A stretch of 36,499 nucleotides of DNA from a bacterium (GCA_040755755.1 JBFLZW010000066.1:1-36499), one strand, 5' to 3'; positions 25,165 to 33,543 are shown, counted from the stretch's first letter. Notes: generated by a model not told the origin, from the sequence alone. Program-made: numbers and translations.

Positions 25165-25481
25165 GTAGTATAAACCTCCCACAGATTAGACATCCTTTAC
25201 CCTGATTCAACTCCTTACGGGCCAGTCTCTCTAAGATTTTCCAGGACTTCCCCGTACTGATAGGTAAAACGGTCCTGTCTGTATCGATATCTTTTTGGAT
25301 AGCAGATTGTAGCATGCACGGGCATCTTTGGCAAGCATTGTGCCCGTGTACTGCAATTCTCTTGAGGGCTTTGAATATGCCCATTCAATTTGCACAAAAG
25401 TTACGGGTGTGATAATATTGCTCTGCAAAAATATTCACCGCAGGGTATTTCAATGGATGCAGGGTAGAAGGAGTTAAATTG
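25165..25481. promoter_or_regulatory. Divergent intergenic region with an inverted repeat
   Basis: 317 bases separate the minus-strand ATPase operon from exoD, so it should hold both promoters. A perfect 8-bp inverted repeat, CACGGGCA (25317-25324) and TGCCCGTG (25341-25348), with a 16-base spacer is a candidate operator or hairpin. No gene is seen. Confidence 0.35.
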
Positions 25482-26129
25482 ATGATAGAGCAGGCAAGCG
25501 AATATGAGAAATCATTCGGGGAAACGCTGGATGAAGTGATCGACAGGCTGCCGCCGGATAGCGTTACGCTGGAAACAGTTATGGATTTGATTGGCCAGGA
25601 TGGGCTCCTGATATTCTGCATCTTCCTGACCATCCCATTCCTCGTGCCTGTTTCGATTCCGGGAGTAAGTACGGTTTTTGGGCTGATTATTCTTCTGATC
25701 GGGATCAGCGTGATGAGTAATCGTCGTATCTGGCTCCCGGAACGTCTGATGAAACGGTCATTTCCCGTAGTCAAATTAAAACCGGCCCTGGAGAAAGGCG
25801 CAATCTGGGTTCACCGGATAGAGAAATTCAGCCACCCTCGTTTCCGGATACTGACACAGGGAATTACCTTGATCCGGTTTAACGGCCTCATGCTGATTAT
25901 CGCGGCACTGCTATTGATGGCGCCCTTCGGGTTCGTTCCATTCTCGAACACCTTGCCGGGATTAGCCATCCTCTTTCTATCCCTCGGCATACTGCAACAG
26001 GATGGATATTGCATTATGCTTGGGTATGTGACCATTGCGGCAACCACCATCTACTTTGCTTTCCTTCTGCTCGGAGGAGCAATAACAGCCCACAGGATTA
26101 TTGAAGTTATCAGAAGCTCATTTCCCTGA
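25482..26129 (+). CDS. ExoD-family membrane protein
   Basis: 215 residues. A 40-residue cytoplasmic N-terminus (SFGETLDEVIDRL) is followed by four or five membrane helices with the family landmarks LIFCIFLTIPFLVPVSIPGV, NRRIWLPE and APFGFVPFSNTLPGLAIL. ExoD proteins were named for an exopolysaccharide phenotype in rhizobia; their biochemical role is not established. The ATG at 25482 has AAGGAG eight bases upstream; a TTG at 25479 is also possible. It stands alone between the divergent ATPase operon and the RRM gene. Confidence 0.85.
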   Translation: MIEQASEYEKSFGETLDEVIDRLPPDSVTLETVMDLIGQDGLLIFCIFLTIPFLVPVSIPGVSTVFGLIILLIGISVMSNRRIWLPERLMKRSFPVVKLKPALEKGAIWVHRIEKFSHPRFRILTQGITLIRFNGLMLIIAALLLMAPFGFVPFSNTLPGLAILFLSLGILQQDGYCIMLGYVTIAATTIYFAFLLLGGAITAHRIIEVIRSSFP

Positions 26130-26439
26130 GCAAGCTGTTGTCAGGTAAATGCCGATGATGAATACCTGCAAGAGTGTCTTTTATCGTAACTACTCAGGCA
26201 CAAAGGCAAAAATACAGTAGTTATAAAAACAGTAAAATGTTAGCTCAATAAAAAACTGGCAAATATCGCCAGAAAGTTGTAGAATAGCGAGTCAGCCCGC
26301 TCAGGGTAAAGGTTATTAACACGAGTTCTTTTATGGTAGATAATGTTCTCATGGAAAAAAATATGCAATGCTATTCTTGTTTCTAACTCCAAAAGAAACA
26401 TTATCCAACAGAAAAAGACCACCGAGAAAGGAGTCTGGA
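26130..26439. other. Intergenic region with GGCACAAAGG repeat and small hairpin
   Basis: 310 bases before the RRM gene. It carries a copy of GTAACTACTCAGGCACAAAGG at 26186-26208 and a small stem-loop CTGGC/GCCAG at about 26253-26269. The remaining AT-rich part probably holds the promoter and a long leader for the RRM protein; no protein gene is supported. Confidence 0.5.
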
Positions 26440-26709
26440 ATGCAAGGTAGCAAGCTTTATGTAGCAAATTTCGGTTATTCGATAACAAATGACCAATTGG
26501 AAGAGTTATTCGCCACGTACGGTGAAGTTAAGGAAGTCAAGGTGATCGAAGGGAAAGGTTTCGGCTTTATTGAGATGGGTACCCAGGCGGAAGCCGAGAA
26601 AGCGAAAGAAGCCCTGAACGGTTCCGATTTCAAAGGACGTACCCTGAGAGTCGATACAGCCCGCCCGCCGAAAGAACGGCCTAAAGGACGTTATCCAAAA
26701 AGATATTGA
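26440..26709 (+). CDS. RRM RNA-binding protein
   Basis: 89 residues consisting of one RRM domain and a short basic tail (PPKERPKGRYPKRY). RNP2 is LYVANF and RNP1 is KGFGFIEM, with the aromatic RNA-stacking residues present. Single-RRM proteins of this type occur in cyanobacteria, deltaproteobacteria and others, where some respond to cold; they bind single-stranded RNA and probably act as chaperones. The ATG at 26440 has AAAGGAG six bases upstream. The long leader before it would suit post-transcriptional control, but none is shown. The next gene starts 18 bases later. Confidence 0.92.
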   Translation: MQGSKLYVANFGYSITNDQLEELFATYGEVKEVKVIEGKGFGFIEMGTQAEAEKAKEALNGSDFKGRTLRVDTARPPKERPKGRYPKRY

Positions 26710-26727
26710 GCACTATAATATCTGGTT

Positions 26728-27840
26728 ATGATTACTAAAAGGTTCTCAATTAAAAGACTTATTTTTGTCTTTTGCATAATCACCATCTGTGTTATCGGCA
26801 CCATGGCTGCTCTTACCGCAGGCCCCAAAACCTGGCAGGCCATCAAACAGATACATACCAAGTATCTGTTTCTGGCCCTGGCTCTTGGGGCCTTATCAAT
26901 ATCGATCGACAGCCTCGTGTTCAAGATTCTCGCGCGGGCAGCCGGGACGGAAATCAGCTTCTTCTACAGTGCGGAAACCATTCTTTTCTATATGTTTTTC
27001 TCCTCGATTACTCCTACGGTCACGGGCGGAGAGCCGCTGATAGTTTATCAGCTCACTCAGAAAGGCATGCCGCTGGGAAAAGCCACCAGCGTCATTCTCA
27101 TCCGGGGTATCCTGATTATCTCAATTATTGCCGTTGCTGCTCCGGTTATTGTATATTTTCATGGAGATCTTATCCAGAATGTCATCCTGAAAAACCTTTT
27201 TCGGTATATTGCGGTTTTCCTTTTCCTGGTTGTAGCTTTTCTCATTTACACCTTTTTAAATCCTATCCAGGGTGAAGAGATTATCCACAAAATCTGTGTA
27301 TGGATAGAGCGGTATAAGCCTCTGGCCAACTATACCGAAAAACTGGAGAGGAAGCTGAATATCTGGATCGATGATTTCAGCAGTTGTCTGAAGGAATTCT
27401 TAAAGTACAAAAAAAAGGTCCTCCTGGCCTGTAGTTTATCGAGTGCTGCTTCCCTGAGCGCCAATTATCTGATTGCCTATGTTATCTTGAAGGGTCTGAA
27501 CTTTCCTGTGCCGGTCCTGCGGGTGCTCATGGTCCAGTTTGTACTTTATTTCCTGCTCTACTTCACACCGACGCCGGGAGGAACAGGAGTGGCCGAAGGG
27601 GGCTGCTATGCAATGTTTGCCTCGTCAATCCCCAGTCATCTCTTGGGAATCTTCGTTATTCTCTGGAGATTTTTCACAATTTACCTCTGGGTTATTATCG
27701 GAGGGATGCTTATTACCAAAACCCTTGGCCTGGATATCCTGGATAAACTTTCCGCTTCTTCATCATCAGGGGGCAACATTTCCAGCCATCATCTGGAACC
27801 CGACACTACTTCCTGCCCGGACAGCAGTCCCGGCTGCTGA
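26728..27840 (+). CDS. LPG-synthase-type integral membrane protein (UPF0104)
   Basis: 370 residues with about eight membrane helices. Family landmarks are FFSSITPTVTGGEPLIVYQL, GKATSVILIRG, and TPTPGGTGVAEGGCYAMF followed by LLWRF-like ILWRFFTIYLWVII. This is the flippase-like membrane half of lysylphosphatidylglycerol synthase; the aminoacyl-transfer half is absent, as in many bacteria. It probably moves a lipid across the inner membrane. No strong ribosome site precedes the ATG at 26728, and translational coupling to the RRM gene 18 bases upstream is possible. Its 3-prime end overlaps the convergent DUF502 gene by 35 bases. Confidence 0.88.
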   Translation: MITKRFSIKRLIFVFCIITICVIGTMAALTAGPKTWQAIKQIHTKYLFLALALGALSISIDSLVFKILARAAGTEISFFYSAETILFYMFFSSITPTVTGGEPLIVYQLTQKGMPLGKATSVILIRGILIISIIAVAAPVIVYFHGDLIQNVILKNLFRYIAVFLFLVVAFLIYTFLNPIQGEEIIHKICVWIERYKPLANYTEKLERKLNIWIDDFSSCLKEFLKYKKKVLLACSLSSAASLSANYLIAYVILKGLNFPVPVLRVLMVQFVLYFLLYFTPTPGGTGVAEGGCYAMFASSIPSHLLGIFVILWRFFTIYLWVIIGGMLITKTLGLDILDKLSASSSSGGNISSHHLEPDTTSCPDSSPGC

Positions 27841-28537
27841 CCGGTTCTCTATCCCATGATTCCCCGGGAAAGACTGTTTCCGGGGATTCTTCTTTTAAAT
27901 GGCCAGGATAGGGGGGGGCAACCATTCCTCCGGAAACGATCAATTTTATGCCATCTTCGATGCTCATGGAAAGAGGCATCACCTGTTCACAGGGGACCAT
28001 AATGAGCATTCCGGAAGTCGGATTGGGAGTTGTAGGCATAAAAACATTGACTACGTTCTTTCCCGTAAGGTCATGAATCTCCCCTCTGGCATCAGAGGTA
28101 ATAAACCCTATGGCATATATTCCCTGGCGAGGATACTCCACCAGGACCACCTGCTGAAGAGATTTCCGATTGCTCATGGAAATCGTGGATTCCATGAGCT
28201 GCTTGGAGGCATAGTAGATATTCCAGACCAGGGGAACCTTGCTCAAAACCTTCTCCCCCAGAGTAATACATTTTTTGCCAATTACATTGGTAACAGCCAG
28301 CCCGAGAAAAAATGAGACAAGGGCAAGAAAGCCCAAACCCAACAGACCGGGCAGGTGATAGCCGATGAGCTGCGATAAACCCACCATCTTCAAGACCAGG
28401 GAAACTGGCCGGGCAAGAAGCTTTTCAAAGGTGTTAAAGATAAAAATCACCAGAAAAACGGTAATAAAAGCTGGCAGAATAACCAGGAAGCCAGCTACAA
28501 AAATATTTCTCATCCTGCGAAGAAAGTTTTCAGCCAT
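27806..28537 (-). CDS. DUF502 family membrane protein
   Basis: 243 residues. Two membrane segments (FVAGFLVILPAFITVFLVIF and LPGLLGLGFLALVSFFLGL) are followed by the DUF502 core: IPLV-type VPLVWNIYYASKQLMESTIS, VVLVEYPRQGIYAIGFIT, VFMPTTPNPTSGMLIMVPCE and SIEDGIKLIVSGG. The family is conserved in Gram-negative bacteria and plants; its role is not settled. The C-terminal 30 residues after the core are polar and lie over the convergent gene end, so they may be non-essential extension. No Shine-Dalgarno is apparent before the ATG. Confidence 0.9.
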   Translation of the reverse strand: MAENFLRRMRNIFVAGFLVILPAFITVFLVIFIFNTFEKLLARPVSLVLKMVGLSQLIGYHLPGLLGLGFLALVSFFLGLAVTNVIGKKCITLGEKVLSKVPLVWNIYYASKQLMESTISMSNRKSLQQVVLVEYPRQGIYAIGFITSDARGEIHDLTGKNVVNVFMPTTPNPTSGMLIMVPCEQVMPLSMSIEDGIKLIVSGGMVAPPYPGHLKEESPETVFPGESWDREPVSSRDCCPGRK

Positions 28538-28762
28538 AAATTATGAGGAAGGTTTTTAACTATAAATTATACATGGAGATAAATAATACAGGCACAAAAA
28601 AGTCTACCATGTTTCCTCCACTTTGTAAACTTTTAAGTATTGGAAATAAATATTCCCCATCGATGGAATACTTCTGTGCTGATTTGACTCAGGGAAGGTT
28701 GATGCAGTATACTTTGTCAGGAGTCAGGAGAAAAGGAAGCCATTATTCCGGCTCCTCGATTC

Positions 28763-28805
28763 TGGCCACTGATCACTGACCATTGACCACTGATCACTGG
28801 CCACT
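28763..28805 (-). repeat. AGTGGCCAGTGATCAG repeat, reverse copy
   Basis: TGGCCACTGATCACTGACCA continues to CTGATCACTGGCCACTT. Read on the minus strand it starts AAGTGGCCAGTGATCAGTGG, matching the tandem units at 1621-1653. A GTCAGGAGTCAGGAG unit lies just upstream at 28716-28735. Confidence 0.6.
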
Positions 28806-28824
28806 TAAAACCGGAGGATGTGCA

Positions 28825-29370
28825 ATGATCGATCTGGCCATAGAGGTTGCAGCCCGGGCTCATGAGGGGCAGGTTCGCAAGGGGACGGACATCCCCTACA
28901 TTACACACCCCTATGCTGTGGGCATGCTCCTGCTGAAGGCTGGCTGCTCCAATGAAGTGGTGACAGCCGGCCTGCTTCACGATACCCTGGAGGACACCTC
29001 ACTTCCCCTGGAGGAGATCAGACTGCTGTTCGGACAACGGGTTGCAGACATTGTACTGGGATGTTCCGAGCCAAACCGCGGTCTGCCCTGGGAGGAGCGC
29101 AAGCAGCATACCCTGGATTTTCTGCGCACTGCTCCCCTGGATATCCGGTGGGTGTCCTGTGCGGACAAACTGCACAACCTGCGGACCCTGGCAGGTGATC
29201 TTAACCGGGTAGGTGATCAGGTATGGTACCGGTTTCACCGGGGCCGCAACAGGCAGGAATGGTACTACCGGGGTATTGTGGAAAGCCTCTGGCACGGCCT
29301 GGAAGTTCCTCCCCAGGGCTCCCTGTTCCATCAGCTCAAGGAAGAAGTGGAAGCCCTGTTCGGGAAATAA
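28825..29370 (+). CDS. HD-domain phosphohydrolase, SpoT/Mesh1-like
   Basis: 181 residues from the ATG at 28825; GGAGG seven bases upstream decides the start. The HD-type metal site reads YITHPYAVG, then LLHDTLEDT with the HD pair and ED, and ADKLHNLR with the last Asp; HEGQVRKGTDIPY near the N-terminus completes the pattern of the (p)ppGpp hydrolase domain of RelA/SpoT proteins. No synthetase, TGS or ACT domains follow, so this is a stand-alone hydrolase. It may cleave (p)ppGpp or another nucleotide. It converges on priA with 11 bases between stops. Confidence 0.85.
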   Translation: MIDLAIEVAARAHEGQVRKGTDIPYITHPYAVGMLLLKAGCSNEVVTAGLLHDTLEDTSLPLEEIRLLFGQRVADIVLGCSEPNRGLPWEERKQHTLDFLRTAPLDIRWVSCADKLHNLRTLAGDLNRVGDQVWYRFHRGRNRQEWYYRGIVESLWHGLEVPPQGSLFHQLKEEVEALFGK

Positions 29371-29381
29371 GCAGGGGTGAA

Positions 29382-31670
29382 TCACATCAGATTGATGGGG
29401 TCGATATCGATATCGACCTGTATTCCCTCGCCGGTAAACCCTGCCTGAAATTCAGCTATCCCTTTGCGGATAAGGTCGTTGAGCATGAGAGACTGGCTGG
29501 ATTTCAGCAGTATCTGGAGCCGGTATTGCCCGCGGATTTTAAAGACCGGGGCCTGGGACGGGCCAAGAGCGCTGATTTCATCCGGCTTGAGTGAGACCAG
29601 GAGGTTCATCAGCCGTGATGCGGCTGCCTTGAGCAGATTGACATTTCCTCCCCTGACAATGATATTGACCATCCGGCTGAACGGCGGATAGCCAAGTTCC
29701 TTCCGGTATTGAATTTCCTGCTCGTAAAACGCCCGGTAATCCATCCGGCTGGCACATTGAAGGCTGTAGTGGGAGGGTGAGAAGGTCTGGACGATGACCT
29801 CTCCCTGGATATCTCCCCTTCCGGCCCGCCCCGAAACCTGGGTGATCAACTGAAAGGTCCGCTCCGCGGATCGGAAGTCCGGCAGATTCAGGATAGAGTC
29901 GGCAGCCACAACTCCAACCAGGGTCACTCTGGGGAAATCGAGCCCTTTGGCAATCATCTGGGTACCGATCAGAAGGTCGATTTCACCCCTGCCCAGGCGC
30001 GAGAGGATGCTGTGGTGAGATGTCCTGCGGGTCACTGTGTCCTGATCCATCCGTTCGATTCTGGCTGAGGGGAAAAGCTGCCTCGCTTCCTCTTCCACCT
30101 TTTGGGTGCCCGATCCGATGCACTGGAGTCTGCCTTTTTGACAGGCCGGACAGCTCTGCGGGGCCGGAGCAGCGAAGTTGCAGTAATGGCAGCGAAGCCG
30201 TCCCTCGCAGGCATGGTAGGTCAGGGAGACGCTGCAGTTTCTGCACTTGGGAACATGGCCGCAGTCGCAGCAGAGCAGGAAATGGGAGAACCCCCGGCGG
30301 TTGATGAACAGGATCGCCTGCTCCTTCCGCTTGATTCTTTGCTCTATGGCCTGGATCAGGGGCCGGGAAAAGAGTGGCTTTACTTTTTGGGCCTGATTTT
30401 CCGCTTTCATGTCAATCAGTTGGATCCTTGGCCCCGTATGGGTAGTGGCCCGGCTGGGCAGGGTGAGGAGACCGAAGGTTCCCTGTCTCACGGAAAAAAA
30501 TGATTCCATCGAGGGAGTGGCCGAGCCGAGCAGCAGGACGGCATTGGCCATTTTAGCCCGCATCAGGGCTACATCGCGGGCGTGGTAGCGGGGAGTATTA
30601 TCCTGCTTGTAGGAGGTCTCGTGCTCTTCATCGAGCACGATCAATCCCAGTCTTTCCAGGGGGGCAAAGATTGCCGACCGTGCTCCGATAGCCACTTTGG
30701 CCTCACCGGCCACCACCCTGCGCCACTCATCCACCCGCTCCCCCTTGCCAAGACCGCTGTGCAGGACGGCGATCCGGCGGCCAAACAGGGCGGAAAAGCG
30801 GCTGATCAACTGATGGGTCAGGGATATTTCCGGAACCATGACCAGGGCGGTCCTGCCCCTGTCGAGAGCATGGGCAACGGCCTGGAGGTAGACATAGGTT
30901 TTGCCGCTTCCGGTAACTCCGTGCAGCACAAAAGGGGCGAATTCCTCGCGGTCCAGGGCAGAGTGAATTTGCTGAATGGCCCGCTGCTGATCCGGATTCG
31001 GGATGATCTCCTTTCCGGCAGTCCCGGATTCGTCCTGAAAAATGAGCGGCCCGCGAAAGACCTCCTGCTCGAAGATTTCGACCAGGCCCCGGTGAGCCAG
31101 GCAGTCGAGGCTGGCGCGGTTTGCTCCGGTGAGTTTGCAAAGCTGCGGCATACTCATCTCCTGCTTCCGGAGTGCCAAAAGAGCCCTGGCCTGCCGTGGG
31201 GCTTTCTTTCCCTGAAGCTGAAGAAAATCCTCCACCTGCGCATCCCCGGCGATGATCCGGACATACTTCACCTTTTTGCCGGGAATGGACTTTTCCCGGA
31301 AACCGACTCCGGCAGGCAGGGAGCCGGAAATCACACTCCCCCAGGAAGCCAGATAGTAATCGGCGATCCACCTGGTCAGGCGAAGGAGCAGCGGAGGAAG
31401 GAGCGGAGCATCGTCCAGAACTTCCAGGATTTCCCTGATCTCGATACCCTCCCTGGTTTCCCTGGAGATGGTGGAGCTGGCAGGACCGGATACGGCGGGG
31501 CCGGACACGATGGCCCTGGCTGTCACCTCGACAATATAGCCGATAACCTGGCGGTTGCGGAAAGGGACTAAAACCCTTTTGCCGGCAGTCGCCTTCTCAA
31601 GGAGCTGCGGGGGGATCCGGTAAGTGAAGGCTCTATCCAGAGGGATATTGACGACTACGTGAGCAAACAT
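29382..31670 (-). CDS. priA: Primosomal protein N-prime, replication restart helicase PriA
   Basis: 762 residues. It reloads the replisome at stalled forks. The N-terminal DNA-binding region begins FAHVVVNIPLDRAFTYRIP. Helicase motif I is HGVTGSGKTYVYLQ, motif II VLDEEHE, motif III LLGSATPS, motif VI QVSGRAGR. The zinc module is intact with CCDCGHVPKCRNC, RCHYC and CPAC. Full length and all motifs indicate a working gene. The start follows the uracil-DNA glycosylase gene by 28 bases in the same direction, giving a small DNA-maintenance operon. No clear ribosome site was seen. Confidence 0.96.
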   Translation of the reverse strand: MFAHVVVNIPLDRAFTYRIPPQLLEKATAGKRVLVPFRNRQVIGYIVEVTARAIVSGPAVSGPASSTISRETREGIEIREILEVLDDAPLLPPLLLRLTRWIADYYLASWGSVISGSLPAGVGFREKSIPGKKVKYVRIIAGDAQVEDFLQLQGKKAPRQARALLALRKQEMSMPQLCKLTGANRASLDCLAHRGLVEIFEQEVFRGPLIFQDESGTAGKEIIPNPDQQRAIQQIHSALDREEFAPFVLHGVTGSGKTYVYLQAVAHALDRGRTALVMVPEISLTHQLISRFSALFGRRIAVLHSGLGKGERVDEWRRVVAGEAKVAIGARSAIFAPLERLGLIVLDEEHETSYKQDNTPRYHARDVALMRAKMANAVLLLGSATPSMESFFSVRQGTFGLLTLPSRATTHTGPRIQLIDMKAENQAQKVKPLFSRPLIQAIEQRIKRKEQAILFINRRGFSHFLLCCDCGHVPKCRNCSVSLTYHACEGRLRCHYCNFAAPAPQSCPACQKGRLQCIGSGTQKVEEEARQLFPSARIERMDQDTVTRRTSHHSILSRLGRGEIDLLIGTQMIAKGLDFPRVTLVGVVAADSILNLPDFRSAERTFQLITQVSGRAGRGDIQGEVIVQTFSPSHYSLQCASRMDYRAFYEQEIQYRKELGYPPFSRMVNIIVRGGNVNLLKAAASRLMNLLVSLKPDEISALGPSQAPVFKIRGQYRLQILLKSSQSLMLNDLIRKGIAEFQAGFTGEGIQVDIDIDPINLM

Positions 31671-31698
31671 AAGCCCGGCCCGGCCACATTCTTATGAA

Positions 31699-32442
31699 TC
31701 ATGTTCTTTTCCGCTCAACTGCATATCCCGGCAATTCCCTGCAGATTAGCTGCATGTCCTGCCAGACAAGCTTTTTCTCTTCCCCTTGTCTCTCTTCGGG
31801 ACAGTGGAGGATATGCCCCGGAGAATAGGTGGGAATAATTCTGATCCGGTTTTCTCCAAGCTGCAAGGGAAAGATTTTCCCCCGCAGGTCGGGGAGAGGG
31901 CCCATCGGCTTGCCCAGCACGGCCTGGATGACCGCAGCATCAGGGGTATCGAGGGTGCAGATGACTTTGGGCTTTACGAGCTGCAACTCCTGAAGGAGAA
32001 TTTTCCGGCACCTTCGAGGTAGCGGAAAGGTGTGCCCATCGCTTTCAGGAAGAGGGCATTTTACGGCATAGGTCAGATATACCTTCTCCCTGCTCAGCCC
32101 GATGGCAGCCAGGATCCGGTCGAGTAACGCTCCTTCCTCTCCCTGAAAGGGCTTCCTCCGGGCAGTTTCCGTGATGCCCGGTGATCTGCCGACAAAAACC
32201 AGGGGGGAGGCAGGGTCTCCTTCTCCGGCAACTGCCTGAGGCCGGTGAAGCGAGATCAGGCAGCCCTGACATTGGCTGACATACCGGCTAAGCTCCTCAA
32301 TCGTGGAAAAGCAGGGGAGGGCACACGGCTGGAGATTTAAGGACATTCCGGTCAGACCTATGTTCTGATAGTACTGAATGGAGGTTTTCACCAGATTAAG
32401 GATCTGGCTGTATTCCTGTTTGAGCTGAGCATATGAGTTCAT
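31699..32442 (-). CDS. Family-4-like uracil-DNA glycosylase, divergent
   Basis: 247 residues from ATG 32442; a longer frame to 32538 exists, but that part is repeat C. A 50-residue helical N-terminus precedes the glycosylase domain. The Fe-S ligands of the family-4/5 type are present in CQGCLISLH and, further on, KCPLP and RRC. Two active-site motifs deviate: the GE(A/G)PG..ED loop reads VGRSPGITETARRKPFQGEE, and the HPxxLL motif reads TYSPGHILHCP with Ser for His. It may act on a different lesion or be a non-catalytic relative; repair function is inferred from its operon with priA. Confidence 0.75.
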   Translation of the reverse strand: MNSYAQLKQEYSQILNLVKTSIQYYQNIGLTGMSLNLQPCALPCFSTIEELSRYVSQCQGCLISLHRPQAVAGEGDPASPLVFVGRSPGITETARRKPFQGEEGALLDRILAAIGLSREKVYLTYAVKCPLPESDGHTFPLPRRCRKILLQELQLVKPKVICTLDTPDAAVIQAVLGKPMGPLPDLRGKIFPLQLGENRIRIIPTYSPGHILHCPEERQGEEKKLVWQDMQLICRELPGYAVERKRT

Positions 32443-32454
32443 AATTACCCGTAT

Positions 32455-32488
32455 GGTATTTGGCGGGGCGAAAAGCCCCACCTTCCAT
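32455..32488 (+). repeat. REP-like hairpin repeat, short copy C
   Basis: GGTATTTGGCGGGGCGAAAA continues GCCCCACCTTCCAT. This is the core stem-loop of the copies at 18625-18725 and 35720-35822, without the flanks. It lies just upstream of the glycosylase start. Confidence 0.65.
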
Positions 32489-32574
32489 TCATCTGCTCCA
32501 TTTGATTGCCTTGTGCAGCGGCGCACTAATATAACCACAGTATTTTGGATCCGTGAGTATTTCTTACGCCGGTT

Positions 32575-32799
32575 TTATCGATCAGTTCTTCTCCCTTCAG
32601 AGATGAAGCGGATAATCTCATCGGTCGAGATACCAAGATTTATACCTTCCACATCCAAAGGAGACCTTTCGGTTTTCTCAGGTCTGAGAATAAAGACCCG
32701 ACCGTCTTTTCTCTGTATTCTGACTTCCCCTTCCTGATCCGCCTTCTCAAGGAGCGAGGCAAGGTTTTGTCTGGCTTTCGAATAGGTATACACAGTCAT
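32575..32799 (-). CDS. Phd/YefM-type antitoxin
   Basis: 74 residues: MTVYTYSKARQNLASLLEKA, then EVRIQRKDGRVFILRPEK and a C-terminal GISTDEIIRFISEGRR. The N-terminal part is the typical Phd/YefM DNA-binding fold. GGAGG nine bases before the ATG lies within the last codons of the vapC relic upstream, so the two were once translated together, toxin first. The toxin is gutted, leaving this antitoxin an orphan that may still repress its own promoter or buffer other toxins. Confidence 0.8.
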   Translation of the reverse strand: MTVYTYSKARQNLASLLEKADQEGEVRIQRKDGRVFILRPEKTERSPLDVEGINLGISTDEIIRFISEGRRTDR

Positions 32800-32802
32800 T
32801 GG

Positions 32803-32964
32803 ATTATTACCTCCAGGACCTTGATGTTAAATTGCCTGGCACAGTATACTAAATTTTTATCCAGGAAAATAAGCAGTTCCTTTTGTCAGTTCAATAAGAG
32901 CCTTTCTTTCCGGCTCATTGGCAATAACGGCAATAATAACGGAAGTGTCTACCACAACGTTCAT
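32803..32964 (-). pseudogene. VapC/PIN toxin with internal deletion
   Basis: From ATG 32964 the sequence reads MNVVVDTSVIIAVIANEPER and KALIELTKG, a perfect PIN-domain start with the first catalytic Asp, then TAYFPG and a stop. A shifted frame continues LLIFLDKNLVYCARQFNIKV and LEV, the usual C-terminus of the same toxin type. About 80 codons between these two ends are missing and the junction is frameshifted, so the toxin is dead. An upstream CAGGAGT ribosome site remains. Confidence 0.7.
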
Positions 32965-33076
32965 GGTTTACTCCTGGATAATTGACCAATTGTACAAGTC
33001 TATAAATCGATTATACAGCATTTAGGATTTTCCTGTAAACAATAGTCGTGCACATAATTGTGTTATTACAAAGATT

Positions 33077-33102
33077 GGATTCCTGCTTGAGCAGGAATGA
33101 CG
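33077..33102. repeat. ATTCCTGC/GCAGGAAT palindromic repeat
   Basis: GGATTCCTGC TTGA GCAGGAATGAC: perfect 8-bp arms with a TTGA loop. This is the widespread intergenic motif of the form GGATTCCxGC...GCxGGAATGAC known from many proteobacteria. Only one copy was seen here. Confidence 0.55.
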
Positions 33103-33140
33103 GGAAGTGCCTCTATTTGTAGACATATGCGATTATCAGC

Positions 33141-33431
33141 TCTATTGCGAATGGCACTTACATAAGAATTAGTAATTCTCCCGCAGAGACGCTGAGACGC
33201 AGAGGATGTCATTGAAAAGTAAGAGTAAAATAAGTTCCTCCTTGTGCCTTTTTACTTTTTGCTTGCTTCCAGGCCGTTGACACATCGGCATATCCCGACT
33301 TTCATCAGGGCCTTGTCGGATTGGTTGTTCTCTGCGTCTCTGCGTCTCTGCGGGAGATCGTTTTTCCCTGTGCGCTTTGTGTTCTCTCTATAATTATAAG
33401 CTTGGCTTATGTAAGTGACATTCGCTCTATT
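33141..33431. mobile_element. MITE-like element with nested inverted repeats and flanking direct repeat
   Basis: The left end GCGAATGGCACTTACATAAG (33147-33166) and the right end CTTATGTAAGTGACATTCGC (33406-33425) are inverted with one mismatch in 20. Inside them a second inverted pair (33177-33204 and 33330-33357) matches 27 of 28 bases, starting TCTCCCGCAGAGACGC. Immediately outside both ends stands TCTATT (33141-33146 and 33426-33431), a probable target-site duplication, possibly TCTATTGC. No transposase gene fits in the 279 bases, so it would be moved in trans. A 13-base match to the left end (CGAATGGCACTTA) lies at 35708-35720. Confidence 0.65.
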
Positions 33432-33543
33432 GCCTCTTCACAACTTGCTTTGTAAAGGAGAGAGGGGATGTTTTGCCGATTAATCTATAAATTATTCTCA
33501 CTAAAAAATTACCTTATAATGAAATGAAAGGCGGTAAAATCTC

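Noticed and set aside
30582-31571. 329-codon plus-strand frame opposite priA
   Set aside because: It is a mirror of the priA coding frame, with no protein similarity.
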